This document shows, one piece after another, positions 49,615 to 61,401 of a DNA stretch of 64,000 bases (its first letter is position 1; each line of letters begins with the position of its first letter). This DNA is from Flavobacteriales bacterium (GTDB taxonomy: Bacteria > Bacteroidota > Bacteroidia > NS11-12g > UBA955): NCBI GenBank assembly GCA_947463125.1, contig CANHQZ010000001.1, positions 62,001 to 126,000 of the forward strand, in the 5' to 3' direction. A model generated the notes under the pieces. That model did not search any database. It was given only the letters and a program-made list of their open reading frames with translations, and was not told where the DNA came from. The position numbers were made by a program, and so were the translations under genes.

Positions 49615-50118
49615 ATGATTCCTCCACTGACCCGCATCGGTCGGATTTCCGCCAAGCACGGATTTAAAGGAGAAGTCAGCATTGCTCTGGATGATTCTTC
49701 ATTAAGTAAAAACATCAAAAAAGGGAATTTCCTTTTCATCGAATTCGATGGCAAGGGAGTTCCCTTTCTCATTGAAAACTGCAGCGACGGTGGTTCAGTC
49801 GTAAAACTGGCTGACATAGACACCGAAGAAGCCGCGAAAGAGATTTTAGGCTTCACACTTTTTCTTGAGAAAAATAAAGTAAAAGAAAATAAGCAGCCCG
49901 GATTCGATCACCTTACAGGCTTTTCTATTAAGGATGAAGACTCTGATTTCACGGCAACCATTTCACAAATCGAAATCTATCCGCAGGGGCCCATGCTTGA
50001 AGTTTTATCCAATGATAAAACCTTTCTGATTCCCCTGGTGGAAGAATGGATTACCGAAATTGATGAAGACAATAAACGCATAGGGATGCGGCTTCCGGCC
50101 GGACTTACCGAAATTTGA
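49615..50118 (+). CDS. rimM: Ribosome maturation factor RimM
   Basis: RIGRISAKHGFKGEVSIAL; position between rpsP and trmD. Confidence 0.92.
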   Translation: MIPPLTRIGRISAKHGFKGEVSIALDDSSLSKNIKKGNFLFIEFDGKGVPFLIENCSDGGSVVKLADIDTEEAAKEILGFTLFLEKNKVKENKQPGFDHLTGFSIKDEDSDFTATISQIEIYPQGPMLEVLSNDKTFLIPLVEEWITEIDEDNKRIGMRLPAGLTEI

Positions 50119-50124
50119 GAAATT

Positions 50125-50820
50125 TTGCTGCGCATTGACATCATATCAGCCGTGCCCGGCCTGCTTGAAAGCCCGCTCAGGCAAAGCATTCCCAAAAGAG
50201 CCACTGACAAACAACTGGCAGAAATACACATTCATAACCTGCACGATTACGGGCTGGGTAAATACAGGCAGATTGATGATTACCCCTTTGGCGGCGGTGC
50301 AGGCATGGTGCTCATGGCAGAACCGCTCTCGATGGTGATCGAAAAACTGCAGTCGGAAAGAAAATACGACGAAGTTATTTATACCAGTCCTGACGGTGAG
50401 CCATTTCAGCAGGGTATTGCCAATACACTTTCGCTGAAAGAAAACATCATCATCATTTGCGGCCATTACAAAGGCATAGACCAACGAATCCGTGACATGT
50501 ATGTAACCCGCGAAATTTCGCTGGGAGATTTTGTACTTAGCGGAGGTGAAATTGCCGCTGCAGCCATCACCGATGCCGTTGTAAGGCTTCTTCCCGGTGT
50601 GCTGGGCAATGAAGAAAGTGCATTATCTGATAGTTTTCAGGATGGCCTGCTTGCCCCTCCCCTCTACACCCGACCAGAGGTGTTCAAAGACCGGAAAGTA
50701 CCGGAAATACTGATGAGCGGCGACCACAAGAAAATTGAAGCCTGGCGACTGGAACAATCCATGGAAAGAACCCTGAAACTGAGACCCGACTTATATAAAA
50801 AACTCGATAACGACATATAA
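50125..50820 (+). CDS. trmD: tRNA (guanine-N1)-methyltransferase (TTG start)
   Basis: [66 protein letters not shown]. Confidence 0.96.
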   Translation: MLRIDIISAVPGLLESPLRQSIPKRATDKQLAEIHIHNLHDYGLGKYRQIDDYPFGGGAGMVLMAEPLSMVIEKLQSERKYDEVIYTSPDGEPFQQGIANTLSLKENIIIICGHYKGIDQRIRDMYVTREISLGDFVLSGGEIAAAAITDAVVRLLPGVLGNEESALSDSFQDGLLAPPLYTRPEVFKDRKVPEILMSGDHKKIEAWRLEQSMERTLKLRPDLYKKLDNDI

Positions 50821-50841
50821 TTTCTTATTTTTACATCGCTG

Positions 50842-51609
50842 ATGAAACTTACCCTGAAACGCCCGCTGGTTATCTTTGATCTTGAAACAACCGGCGTAAA
50901 TACCTCTTCCGACCGCATTGTGGAAATTTGCATGATTAAGGTTTTTCCGGAAGGACACGAGGAACTCCGCACGTATCGTATTAACCCGGAAATCCCCATT
51001 CCCCCACAAGCTACAGCCGTGCATGGCATTTCGGATGAAGACATAGCCGATAAACCTACCTTTAAAATGCTGGCAACAGAGCTGAATCAGTTTATGCAGG
51101 AATGCGATTTTGGCGGTTTTAACAGCAACAAATTCGATTTTCCCATGCTTGTAGAGGAATTTTACCGCGCCGGTGTGGATTTTGAGGTAGAGAAACGCAA
51201 ATTCATTGATGCTCAGCGCATTTTTCATGTGAAAGAACCCAGAAATCTGACAGCCGCGTACCGTTTTTACTGCAACCGCGAACTGGAAAATGCCCACAGT
51301 GCGGAAGCCGACACCCTGGCAACCTGGGCCATTTTAAAAGCCCAGATTGAACGATACGATGATTTGCCCGGAGATATTGATGCGCTGCACAAAATGAGCG
51401 GCCAGAGCAACCTGGCAGACCTTGCAGGCAGATTTGTTTTCAATGACGCGGGAGAGGTTGTATTTAACTTTGGAAAGCACAAAAATAAACTGGTAAAAGA
51501 CGTTTTGCGCGATGAGCCCGGCTATTACAACTGGATGATGGACGGTGATTTCCCCATGCAAACCAAAAACGTACTGACCCGCATACGGCTGAGCATGCGC
51601 AACGAATGA
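50842..51609 (+). CDS. DnaQ-like 3'-5' exonuclease
   Basis: LVIFDLETTGVNTSSDRIVEICMIKV; GFNSNKFDFPMLVEEF; HSAEADTLATW. Confidence 0.93.
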   Translation: MKLTLKRPLVIFDLETTGVNTSSDRIVEICMIKVFPEGHEELRTYRINPEIPIPPQATAVHGISDEDIADKPTFKMLATELNQFMQECDFGGFNSNKFDFPMLVEEFYRAGVDFEVEKRKFIDAQRIFHVKEPRNLTAAYRFYCNRELENAHSAEADTLATWAILKAQIERYDDLPGDIDALHKMSGQSNLADLAGRFVFNDAGEVVFNFGKHKNKLVKDVLRDEPGYYNWMMDGDFPMQTKNVLTRIRLSMRNE

Positions 51610-52325
51610 AACAACATTCCAAAGAATTTGAATCCTGGATACTGTACCGCGATGATGATTTCATTGTGGTAAACAAACCTCCTTTTGTTCCATCCCTTCA
51701 CGAACGCGGCAAATTCACCCATATTTCCCTGCTCGAAATGGCCCGGGAATTTCATCCTGAAGCAACACTTTGTCACCGCCTGGACCGCGAAACCAGTGGG
51801 GCTGTGGTTATTGCCCTGCATGCTGAAGCCTACCGGCACATGAGCATTCAGTTTGAAGACCGCAAAGTGGAAAAAATATACCATGCTGTGGTGGAAGGTC
51901 AGATTCAGTTTGATGACCACCTGGTGGATCTGCCCATACAGACCGAAATCCCCGGCAGGGTTAGAATTGACCGCACCGGAAAGCCATCGGCCACGTTTTT
52001 TAAAACCCTGGAAATATTCAGGCATTTTACCCTCATGGAGTGCCAGCCTGTGACAGGCAGAATGCACCAGATTCGTGTGCATCTGGAATCACAAAACACC
52101 CATATTCTAGCAGATGAACTTTATGGTGGCAAAACTTTTTTGCTTTCGCAACTAAAACGCAAACACAAAGGCGAAGACAGTCCGCTGATAAAGCGGTTTG
52201 CGCTGCATGCCGCCATGATAGCTTTCCGCAAGATGAATGATGACATACTGGGCATAGAAGCACCCTACCCCAAGGACATGGAAGTATTATTGAAAATCCT
52301 TCGCAAATACGATTCGGTATCATGA
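51606..52325 (+). CDS. RluA-family RNA pseudouridine synthase
   Basis: DDDFIVVNKPPFVPSLHE...CHRLDRETSGAVVIALHAEA...VTGRMHQIRVHLE. Confidence 0.93.
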   Translation: MKQHSKEFESWILYRDDDFIVVNKPPFVPSLHERGKFTHISLLEMAREFHPEATLCHRLDRETSGAVVIALHAEAYRHMSIQFEDRKVEKIYHAVVEGQIQFDDHLVDLPIQTEIPGRVRIDRTGKPSATFFKTLEIFRHFTLMECQPVTGRMHQIRVHLESQNTHILADELYGGKTFLLSQLKRKHKGEDSPLIKRFALHAAMIAFRKMNDDILGIEAPYPKDMEVLLKILRKYDSVS

Positions 52326-53269
52326 GGTTACTCGTGAAAATATGGCCCTTGTTTATTGGGATTTCACTATGGATGGCCTTTTCAGCGCCTCCCGATGCGG
52401 ATGACATGACGGAAGCGCAGATGGGAAGAAAACTGTTTTTTGACAAGCGGTTTTCACTCAACAACACTATCAGTTGTGCCGATTGTCACATTCCAACCTT
52501 TGCTTTTTCAGACACAACCGCATTATCCAAAGGTTTTGAAGGTAAAACCACCACCCGCAATGCACCACCGCTGACCAACCTGAGCGGAAGACCTTACTTT
52601 TTCTGGGATGGACGTTCGCCCAGCCTGGAAGATCAGGTATTACATCCCATTCAGCACCCGGTAGAAATGGGTCTAAACCTGAAAGAATTGAACAAAAGAC
52701 TCAGGGCAGATAAACTCTATGTAAAATGGTTCAAAAAGCATTACGGAAAACTTCCGGATGCCTCTCTGGCAGCGCGCGCCATCGCAGCATTTGAGCGCAC
52801 CTTGGAAACCGGTAACGCCCCCATTGACCGTTTTATGGATGGAGACTCCGGCGCTATTAGTCTTTCTGCCATGCGGGGCCGTGAGATTTTTACCGAAAAA
52901 GGCAAGTGTTTTGAATGCCATTTCACCCCAGATTTTACTGCCGATGAATTTAAAAATATTGGGCTGTTCAATGCAAAAAACCTCAATGACAGCGGACGTT
53001 TCAGCATTACCAAAAAGCAGGATGACTTGGGTAAATTCAGGGTTCCCGGCTTGCGAAACGTTACCCTTACGGCACCTTACATGCACAATGGTATGTTCAA
53101 AAGCCTGGAAGAAGTAATCGATTACTACAACGATCCTTCCGTTGTGGTTCCTGATGCCATCAACCGCGATACCCTGCTAAACGGCAGATTGAACCTGACT
53201 ACCCAGGAAAAAGCAGACCTGCTGGCCTTTCTGCAAACCCTGACTTCTGCTTCCGCCTCGCGTAAATAA
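52322..53269 (+). CDS. Di-heme cytochrome c peroxidase (MauG/CcpA family)
   Basis: Two CxxCH motifs (CADCH, CFECH); LFFDKRFSLNNTISCADCH; RVPGLRNVTLTAPYMHNGMFKSLEEVIDYYN. Confidence 0.94.
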   Translation: MRLLVKIWPLFIGISLWMAFSAPPDADDMTEAQMGRKLFFDKRFSLNNTISCADCHIPTFAFSDTTALSKGFEGKTTTRNAPPLTNLSGRPYFFWDGRSPSLEDQVLHPIQHPVEMGLNLKELNKRLRADKLYVKWFKKHYGKLPDASLAARAIAAFERTLETGNAPIDRFMDGDSGAISLSAMRGREIFTEKGKCFECHFTPDFTADEFKNIGLFNAKNLNDSGRFSITKKQDDLGKFRVPGLRNVTLTAPYMHNGMFKSLEEVIDYYNDPSVVVPDAINRDTLLNGRLNLTTQEKADLLAFLQTLTSASASRK

Positions 53270-53277
53270 TTTCGCTC

Positions 53278-53748
53278 ATGAACGTTGATAAGCCGTCTTT
53301 CAAAGAACTTGCGGAAATTGCGGAGAAACTGCGCAGGCTAAAAAAGAAACCTCCCGGAAACCTGGACCGGCAATTTGAAGAGGCACACGACGAGGTTTTT
53401 TCCAAAACGGACTGCCTGACCTGCGCCAACTGCTGCAAAACCGCTTCTCCCATGTTGTTTGAAAAAGACATTGAACGGTTGGCAAAGCATTTAAAACTGA
53501 AACCCGGTGCGTTTATTGAGCAGTATTTATTTCTTGACACCGACGGAATTTTTGCTTTCAGACAAACACCCTGTCCATTTTTAGGCAGCGATAATTATTG
53601 CAGCGTATATGAGCACAGGCCCAAAGCCTGCAGGGAGTACCCGCACACCAACATGCGAAAAATGCATACATTGCTGAAACTGGCTGAAAAAAATCTGCAA
53701 ATTTGTCCGGCGGTGGCCCAAATTGTGCAACGCATTGAAAATGCCTAA
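53278..53748 (+). CDS. YkgJ family cysteine cluster protein
   Basis: DCLTCANCCKTASPMLFEKD; CPFLGSDNYCSVYEHRPKACREYPH. Confidence 0.92.
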   Translation: MNVDKPSFKELAEIAEKLRRLKKKPPGNLDRQFEEAHDEVFSKTDCLTCANCCKTASPMLFEKDIERLAKHLKLKPGAFIEQYLFLDTDGIFAFRQTPCPFLGSDNYCSVYEHRPKACREYPHTNMRKMHTLLKLAEKNLQICPAVAQIVQRIENA

Positions 53749-53777
53749 AACCCTGCCATTTGGGGCAAGCTGTGGCG

Positions 53778-53785
53778 TATATTTG
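53778..53785 (+). promoter_or_regulatory. -7 element TATATTTG upstream of lepA
   Basis: Exact TAnnTTTG, 11 nt before ATG 53797. Confidence 0.45.
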
Positions 53786-53796
53786 CAGTGCCTTTT

Positions 53797-55587
53797 ATGA
53801 AAAACATCCGCAACTTCTGCATCATTGCCCACATTGACCACGGAAAAAGCACGCTGGCAGACCGTTTGCTGGAATATACCGGAACCCTGGATAAACGCCA
53901 GCTGCAGGCCCAGACCCTGGACGATATGGATCTGGAGCGCGAGCGCGGTATCACCATCAAGAGCCACGCCATCCAGATGAATTACAGCCTGGACGGCCAG
54001 GATTACGTGCTGAACCTGATTGATACGCCCGGTCACGTGGATTTCAGCTACGAAGTAAGCAGAAGTATTGCCGCCTGCGAAGGCGCCCTGCTGATTGTGG
54101 ATGCCAGCCAGGGCATTGAAGCCCAGACCATCAGCAACCTTTTTATGGCGCTGGAACACGGACTGGAAATCATTCCCGTTCTCAATAAAATTGATCTTCC
54201 CGGCGCCATGCCCGAGGAAGTGAAGGACGAGATTGTGGAATTGCTGGGCTGCAAACGTGAAGAAATAATTCCCGCCAGCGGCAAAACCGGGCAGGGTGTT
54301 TACGATGTACTGCGGGCCATTATAGAACGCGTTCCCGCGCCCAAAGGCAATCCGGATGCACCGTTGAAGGCACTCATCTTTGATTCTGTATTCAATTCTT
54401 TCAGGGGAATTATTGCCTATTACAGGGTGCTGGATGGCAGCATCAAAAGCGGTCAGCATGTAAAATTCATGAACACAAGCCTTGATTATCACGCCGATGA
54501 AATTGGGGTGCTCAAACTAGACCTTTCACCCAAAAAACAGATATCCGCAGGTGATGTAGGCTATATTATTTCTGGCATCAAAGATGCCAAGGAAGTGAAG
54601 GTAGGCGATACCATCACTGATTTTGAAAAGCCTGCATCTGAGGCCATTAAAGGATTTGAAGATGTGAAACCCATGGTTTTTGCCGGTATTTATCCGGTAG
54701 ACACTGAAGACTACGAAGAACTGCGTGAGAGTATGTCAAAGTTACAGCTCAACGATGCATCCATCGTATTTGAGCCTGAAAGCTCTGCGGCATTGGGTTT
54801 TGGATTCCGCTGCGGGTTCCTGGGTATGCTGCACCTCGAAATTATTCAGGAGCGCCTGGAGCGTGAGTTTGGCATGACAGTGATTACCACCGTACCGAAC
54901 GTTAGCTACAATGCCTACGATACAAAGGGAGAAGAAATACTCGTAAACAATCCTAGCGATCTTCCGCCACCCGAGAAGATTGATTACGTAGAAGAGCCAT
55001 ATATCACAGCCTCAGTCATTACCAAATCTGAATATGTGGGTTCGGTGATGAGCCTTTGTCTGGACAAGCGCGGCATACTGAAAAATCAGGTGTACCTGAC
55101 TTCTGAACGTGTAGAAATGACGTTTGAAATGCCGCTGGCAGAAATCGTGTTTGATTTCTATGACCGCCTGAAAACCATTAGCCGCGGGTATGCCAGCTTT
55201 GATTATCAACCGTTGGGTTACAGGGAAAGTAAGCTGGTAAAAATGGACATCCTGCTGAACGGCAAGCAAGTAGATGCACTCAGTGCCATCATCCACCGCG
55301 ATAACGCGCATGACCTGGGCAAGAAAATCTGCAAAAAACTGAAGGACCTGATTCCCAAACAGCAGTTTGAAATTGCGATTCAGGCTGCCATTGGTGCCAA
55401 GATTATATCGCGTGAGAATATATCTGCCATTAGAAAAGATGTAACTGCGAAGTGTTATGGCGGTGATATCAGCCGTAAGCGCAAACTGCTCGAAAAGCAG
55501 AAAGCGGGTAAGAAACGAATGCGTCAGGTGGGCAATGTGGAAATTCCACAAAGCGCCTTTATGGCAGTATTGAAACTGAACGATTAA
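53797..55587 (+). CDS. lepA: Elongation factor 4 (LepA); start at MKNIRNFC
   Basis: [73 protein letters not shown]. Confidence 0.98.
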   Translation: MKNIRNFCIIAHIDHGKSTLADRLLEYTGTLDKRQLQAQTLDDMDLERERGITIKSHAIQMNYSLDGQDYVLNLIDTPGHVDFSYEVSRSIAACEGALLIVDASQGIEAQTISNLFMALEHGLEIIPVLNKIDLPGAMPEEVKDEIVELLGCKREEIIPASGKTGQGVYDVLRAIIERVPAPKGNPDAPLKALIFDSVFNSFRGIIAYYRVLDGSIKSGQHVKFMNTSLDYHADEIGVLKLDLSPKKQISAGDVGYIISGIKDAKEVKVGDTITDFEKPASEAIKGFEDVKPMVFAGIYPVDTEDYEELRESMSKLQLNDASIVFEPESSAALGFGFRCGFLGMLHLEIIQERLEREFGMTVITTVPNVSYNAYDTKGEEILVNNPSDLPPPEKIDYVEEPYITASVITKSEYVGSVMSLCLDKRGILKNQVYLTSERVEMTFEMPLAEIVFDFYDRLKTISRGYASFDYQPLGYRESKLVKMDILLNGKQVDALSAIIHRDNAHDLGKKICKKLKDLIPKQQFEIAIQAAIGAKIISRENISAIRKDVTAKCYGGDISRKRKLLEKQKAGKKRMRQVGNVEIPQSAFMAVLKLND

Positions 55588-55612
55588 TTCCAAACCGGAT
55601 TTTTCAGAACAA

Positions 55613-55644
55613 TTTGGAAATCCGATAAAAATCGCCTATATTTG
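55613..55644 (+). promoter_or_regulatory. Near-consensus Bacteroidota promoter upstream of dprA (TTTG-N20-TATATTTG)
   Basis: TTTG 55613-55616, TATATTTG 55637-55644. Confidence 0.65.
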
Positions 55645-55654
55645 GAAATATAGG
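55635..55654. promoter_or_regulatory. Perfect 20-bp palindrome, candidate operator upstream of dprA
   Basis: CCTATATTT-GG-AAATATAGG; overlaps the -7 element. Confidence 0.6.
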
Positions 55655-55675
55655 TTTGTTAATATTTTTATCATT

Positions 55676-56779
55676 TTGGAATTATTTTATTTATTGTCTT
55701 TATCTCAGATTCCCGGTATCGGGCCCATTTCAGGAAAAACACTTATCAGCCACTGCGGCTCTGCCGAAGCTGTTTTCAAGGAAAAGAAACGTGTGCTTGA
55801 AAAAATTCCCGGAATCGGAAGTATGGGTGCGGCTGCCATACGGCAGGAACAGGGTGCATACATTGCTGAAAAAGAGCTCTCCTTTATTGAGAAGGAAGGA
55901 GTTCGGGTTTTACCCTACACATCCCCTGAATACCCCATCCGGCTGAAACAAATCCTGGACAGCCCACTCCTGCTGTTTGTCAGAGGCAATACCGAGCTCA
56001 ACCCCATGCGCACCTGCGCCATTGTGGGGACGCGAAAAAACACGCCAGAAGGGGCGCTTACCACACGCAGCATCGTTTCCGGCTTAAAACAGCACAACTG
56101 CCATATCATCAGTGGGCTGGCTTTTGGCATTGACATCGTTGCACACAAAACGGCTGTGGATGAGCAGATACCTACGGTTGCGGTCGTGGCTCACGGGCTT
56201 GACATGGTTTATCCATTGCGGCATAAGGCCGTTGCAGATAAGATGATGGCCTCCGGTGGTGCCATTGTAAGCGAGCTTTTCAGCGGCACCCCGCTGCACC
56301 CGGATCTATTTCCGCGCAGAAACCGCATTGTGGCCGGCATGAGCGATGCGGTGGTGGTAATAGAAAGTATGATCAGGGGCGGCAGCATGATTACAGCACA
56401 AATTGCTCACAGTTATGACCGCGATGTATTTGCCGTGCCAGGAAAACCCGGAGACAAAATGAGTGAAGGCTGCAATTATCTGATAAAAAACCTAAAAGCA
56501 GGGTTGTGTGAAAATGCCGGAGATGTGGCCAGAGGTATGAATTGGGATATTGGTTGTGTGAAGAAAACGAATGTTCAGACCTCCATGCTTTTTGACCTTT
56601 CGCCTGAAGAGAAGTTGATTATGGATTGCCTCAAAGGCAAAGCCAAACATGCGGATGAACTGCTATTGTCTACCGGTCTTCCAATGAGCCGGCTAACGCT
56701 CCTGCTGCTGGAAATGGAAATGAAACAGATGGTAAGCAGTCTTCCCGGAAAGATGTATAGGAATATCGCCTTCGGCTGA
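55676..56779 (+). CDS. dprA: DNA-processing protein DprA (non-ATG start in ORF track)
   Basis: IPGIGPISGKTLISHCGSAEAVF HhH-like; CAIVGTRKNTPEG; ISGLAFGIDIVAHKTAV; LFPRRNRIVAGMSDAVVVIES. Confidence 0.95.
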   Translation: MELFYLLSLSQIPGIGPISGKTLISHCGSAEAVFKEKKRVLEKIPGIGSMGAAAIRQEQGAYIAEKELSFIEKEGVRVLPYTSPEYPIRLKQILDSPLLLFVRGNTELNPMRTCAIVGTRKNTPEGALTTRSIVSGLKQHNCHIISGLAFGIDIVAHKTAVDEQIPTVAVVAHGLDMVYPLRHKAVADKMMASGGAIVSELFSGTPLHPDLFPRRNRIVAGMSDAVVVIESMIRGGSMITAQIAHSYDRDVFAVPGKPGDKMSEGCNYLIKNLKAGLCENAGDVARGMNWDIGCVKKTNVQTSMLFDLSPEEKLIMDCLKGKAKHADELLLSTGLPMSRLTLLLLEMEMKQMVSSLPGKMYRNIAFG

Positions 56780-58627
56780 TTACTTTTTTCCGCCCGGCTT
56801 GCGGGGTTTAGCCTGCGTTTTTTGTTGCTGGGCCTTCATAACTTCTTCCAGTCGACGCGAAAAATTGCTTTTCTTCACCGGCTTTTTGCGGGCTTCGGCA
56901 ATCTGCTGGTGCAGTTTCTGATCGTCTACCAAACGGCGGATAGCAAACTGCTGTCCGAAAGTTACCATGTTGCTCACAAAGTAGTACCAGGTAAGACCGC
57001 TGGGGTAATCGTTTAGTACACCTAAGAAAATGATGGGCATGATATAGCCAATCCATTTCATTTGACCGGTTACACCGGAAATCTGATTATTCAGATGGGT
57101 GTAAATAAGGGTAGAAATGGTCATCAGCAGGGTAAACAAGCTGATGTGACTGCCGTAACCGGGAACGTGGAAACCCAATTCTAGAATGCTATCGTACGCA
57201 CTCAGGTCGGTGCTCCAAAGGAATGTTTTCTGCCTGAGTTCAAACAAAACCGGAAAAAACTGGAACAAAGCAAATAAAATGGGCATCTGCAGCAGCATGG
57301 GCACGCAGCCGCTCATGGGATTGACACCGGCTTTCTTGTACAAAGCCAGATTCTCTACCTGAATCTTTTGCATATCATTGCCAAACTTCTCCTTTATCTG
57401 ATCGATTTCAGGTTTTAGTATGCGCATTTTTGCCGTTGATATGTAGCTCTTGTACACTAAAGGCAGCAGGATAAACTTGATAATCAGCGTAAGCAATAGA
57501 ATCAGAATACCCATACTTCCGATTTTCCCATCCAGAAAATTGAATATGGGCAATACCATCCAGCGGTTAACCCAACCAAAAATCCCCCATCCCAGCGGAA
57601 TCATACGGTGCAACTCATGGTCAGCAAATCCGGGATTAACCGCCTGCAGCGTTTTGTAGCTGTTGGGCCCGAAGAAAAAAGACATATTCCATGTTTTTTC
57701 TTTTTCCCGGCTGTAAGGCAGGTAGAGTTCCGATTGCATATCCTTTATATAACCGGCCTCGCGGGTTTCTTTCCACTCCAGATTGCTTCCCTGGGCAAAA
57801 CCATCCTTATTGATAATGGTGGCATTGAAATACTGCTGTTTAAACGCTATCCACTGCAGGTTTCCGGGGATTTTCTCCAGTCTTTCGGGGCTACTTGATG
57901 AAAGCGATTCAGGATGTTCGCCCGGAACACGGTAGGTAATGGTACTGTGCTGATTTTCAAACTGCATTCCCTTCTCCTGTTTGTGGAGAATGGCTCTCCA
58001 AATGAGTTTGAGGTCATTGTTGCGCTGAAATTCATTTTCAAGACCTTGCACTTTTACGCTGTAATCCAACAAGAAATCCTGTTTTGACAGCGAGTATTTT
58101 TGTTCAATGTAGCCGCCGGTGCCGTTGTCGAGCCTAAAAGTAACACTTTCGGGGGTTTGCGATGCAATCTGCCAGTTAAACCTGTCGGTTCTAAGGACAT
58201 CGTTTTTGGTGGTTATTTCATAAAAAAATTCCGTGTGCTTTTTATCCAGCAAAATCAGGTCGGTAGAGTCTGCCCGGCGGTATCGGTTTAGTTTAATCTG
58301 TGTTGGTCTGCCGCCCATGGTTGTGAAGGAAACTGTCATAGAAGCATTGGCCAGCGTTACTTCCGATGGCTGTCCGCCGAAGTGCTTTGAGAATCCTCCG
58401 TATATGGTTTTTAGCAGAGAGCTGTCTTTTTCTGCCACAGCAGACTTAAGTGTGTCGGCAGAAATTTCCTTTTCAACCGACTTGCCGACGGCAGCCTCGG
58501 TTTTAGCCAGGCTGTCGGCCATTCTTTTTTGACTGGCAATTTCCTGTTCAGAAGGAGCAGCCCACCAGTAATAACCTACCAGTATCAAAAAGATGAGCGA
58601 AAAACCTATGATTGTATTGCGATCCAT
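56780..58627 (-). CDS. yidC: Membrane protein insertase YidC
   Basis: LPLVYKSYISTAKMRILKPEIDQIKEKFGND; KKAGVNPMSGCVPMLLQMPILFALFQFFP; LTWYYFVSN. Confidence 0.97.
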   Translation of the reverse strand: MDRNTIIGFSLIFLILVGYYWWAAPSEQEIASQKRMADSLAKTEAAVGKSVEKEISADTLKSAVAEKDSSLLKTIYGGFSKHFGGQPSEVTLANASMTVSFTTMGGRPTQIKLNRYRRADSTDLILLDKKHTEFFYEITTKNDVLRTDRFNWQIASQTPESVTFRLDNGTGGYIEQKYSLSKQDFLLDYSVKVQGLENEFQRNNDLKLIWRAILHKQEKGMQFENQHSTITYRVPGEHPESLSSSSPERLEKIPGNLQWIAFKQQYFNATIINKDGFAQGSNLEWKETREAGYIKDMQSELYLPYSREKEKTWNMSFFFGPNSYKTLQAVNPGFADHELHRMIPLGWGIFGWVNRWMVLPIFNFLDGKIGSMGILILLLTLIIKFILLPLVYKSYISTAKMRILKPEIDQIKEKFGNDMQKIQVENLALYKKAGVNPMSGCVPMLLQMPILFALFQFFPVLFELRQKTFLWSTDLSAYDSILELGFHVPGYGSHISLFTLLMTISTLIYTHLNNQISGVTGQMKWIGYIMPIIFLGVLNDYPSGLTWYYFVSNMVTFGQQFAIRRLVDDQKLHQQIAEARKKPVKKSNFSRRLEEVMKAQQQKTQAKPRKPGGKK

Positions 58628-58637
58628 GTTGAAGGGG

Positions 58638-58645
58638 CGAAATTA
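58638..58645 (-). promoter_or_regulatory. Candidate -7 element TAATTTCG upstream of yidC
   Basis: Plus-strand CGAAATTA; one mismatch to TAnnTTTG. Confidence 0.35.
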
Positions 58646-58740
58646 GGGATATTCTGCCTAAATTCACAGTAAAAATGCCTTTGAAAGATGGTTCCAAAAT
58701 CCAATAAACAGGATGCAAAAAGATTTCAGCATTTATATGA

Positions 58741-60293
<1,553 letters not shown>

Positions 60294-60294
<1 letters not shown>

Positions 60295-60524
60295 TGATAG
60301 TAGAAATTTTAACTCCCGACAAAACGCTTTTCAGCGGAGAAGCCGACGTAGTTACCCTACCCGGAGCCCACGGCAGTTTTCAGGTTTTAAAAAACCACGC
60401 ACCCATGATTGCCAATCTGAGCAAAGGAACCCTCAGCATCAAATCCGCTGACGGTAAACAACAGTTTGAGGTAAACGGCGGACTTGTCGAGGTGCTTAAA
60501 AACAAGGTAATTGTGCTGGTTTAA
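60294..60524 (+). CDS. atpC: F0F1 ATP synthase subunit epsilon (short, delta/epsilon N-domain only)
   Basis: MIVEILTPDKTLFSGEADVVTLPGAHGSFQVLKNHAPMIANLSKG; TGATG overlap with atpD. Confidence 0.95.
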
Positions 60525-60541
60525 TACGACCAACATACACT

Positions 60542-60580
60542 AAACAAAAAGGGATGGCCTTCAGCCATCCCTTTTTGTTT
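60542..60580 (+). terminator. Rho-independent terminator after atpDC
   Basis: AAACAAAAAGGGATGGC-CTTCA-GCCATCCCTTTTTGTTT. Confidence 0.9.
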
Positions 60581-60807
60581 ACCATTTTGTCATGACAATA
60601 TCATTTGTATTGTTTAACTTTTCAACAACTACTTAAAACAAAACTCAAGCACAATCATCTTCAAAACTGCGCCATTATTGCTTTACAAGTCTTTTTAACC
60701 ACAACATCATATCGTTGTGATTTATTGTGTTTAACTTTTGTATTGCAATATTTACACATTTTACTTGAACAAAAGACTTGTTTTGTTAAACTTTGCTAAA
60801 CAAATCT

Positions 60808-61347
60808 ATGACAAAACTAACCTCAGACTTCAACAAACTCATGGTGCATGAATTGCAACCCTTGAGAAACTATGCATTGTCGTTGACCCACAACATGGAC
60901 GATACGAAAGACCTGGTGCAGGAAACCTTGTTGAAGGCCCTGCGCTACAAAGACAAATTTGCTGAAGGCACCAATCTTCGCGGATGGTTGTACACCATCA
61001 TGAAGAACAACTTCATCAACAACTACCGCAGGGATGCCAAAAGAAACACGTTTCTTGACAGCACAGATAACACCTACTTCATCGATTTGCCTTCACACCG
61101 TGTAGATAACGATGCCGAACTGAAGTTCATCAGAAAGGATTTGGAAGATGCCATTGACAGCTTGCCCCTTGAGTTAAAAATCACTTTTACGATGAATGCG
61201 GAAGGATACAAGTACCACGAGATTGCAGAAGAACTCAACATTCCGATAGGCACTGTTAAAACAAGAATATTTGTTGCAAGAAGAATTCTTCGCGAACAAT
61301 TGGCTTCCTACGGAACTGAATTTGGCATGAGTGCAATGAATGCATAA
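60808..61347 (+). CDS. ECF-type RNA polymerase sigma factor
   Basis: LSLTHNMDDTKDLVQETLLKALRYKDKF...NLRGWLYTIMKNNFINNYRR...YHEIAEELNIPIGTVKTRIFVARRILREQL. Confidence 0.95.
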   Translation: MTKLTSDFNKLMVHELQPLRNYALSLTHNMDDTKDLVQETLLKALRYKDKFAEGTNLRGWLYTIMKNNFINNYRRDAKRNTFLDSTDNTYFIDLPSHRVDNDAELKFIRKDLEDAIDSLPLELKITFTMNAEGYKYHEIAEELNIPIGTVKTRIFVARRILREQLASYGTEFGMSAMNA

Positions 61348-61367
61348 CAATAATTAACGACCTTTGC

Positions 61368-61397
61368 AGGCATCCCACCATGGGATGCCTTTTTTTA
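61368..61397 (+). terminator. Rho-independent terminator-like hairpin between sigma factor and lycopene cyclase genes
   Basis: AGGCATCCCA-CCA-TGGGATGCCTTTTTTTA. Confidence 0.85.
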
Positions 61398-61401
61398 TAC
61401 T

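Noticed and set aside
53581-54492. 303-aa minus-strand ORF
   Set aside because: Antisense to lepA and ykgJ; no domain signature.
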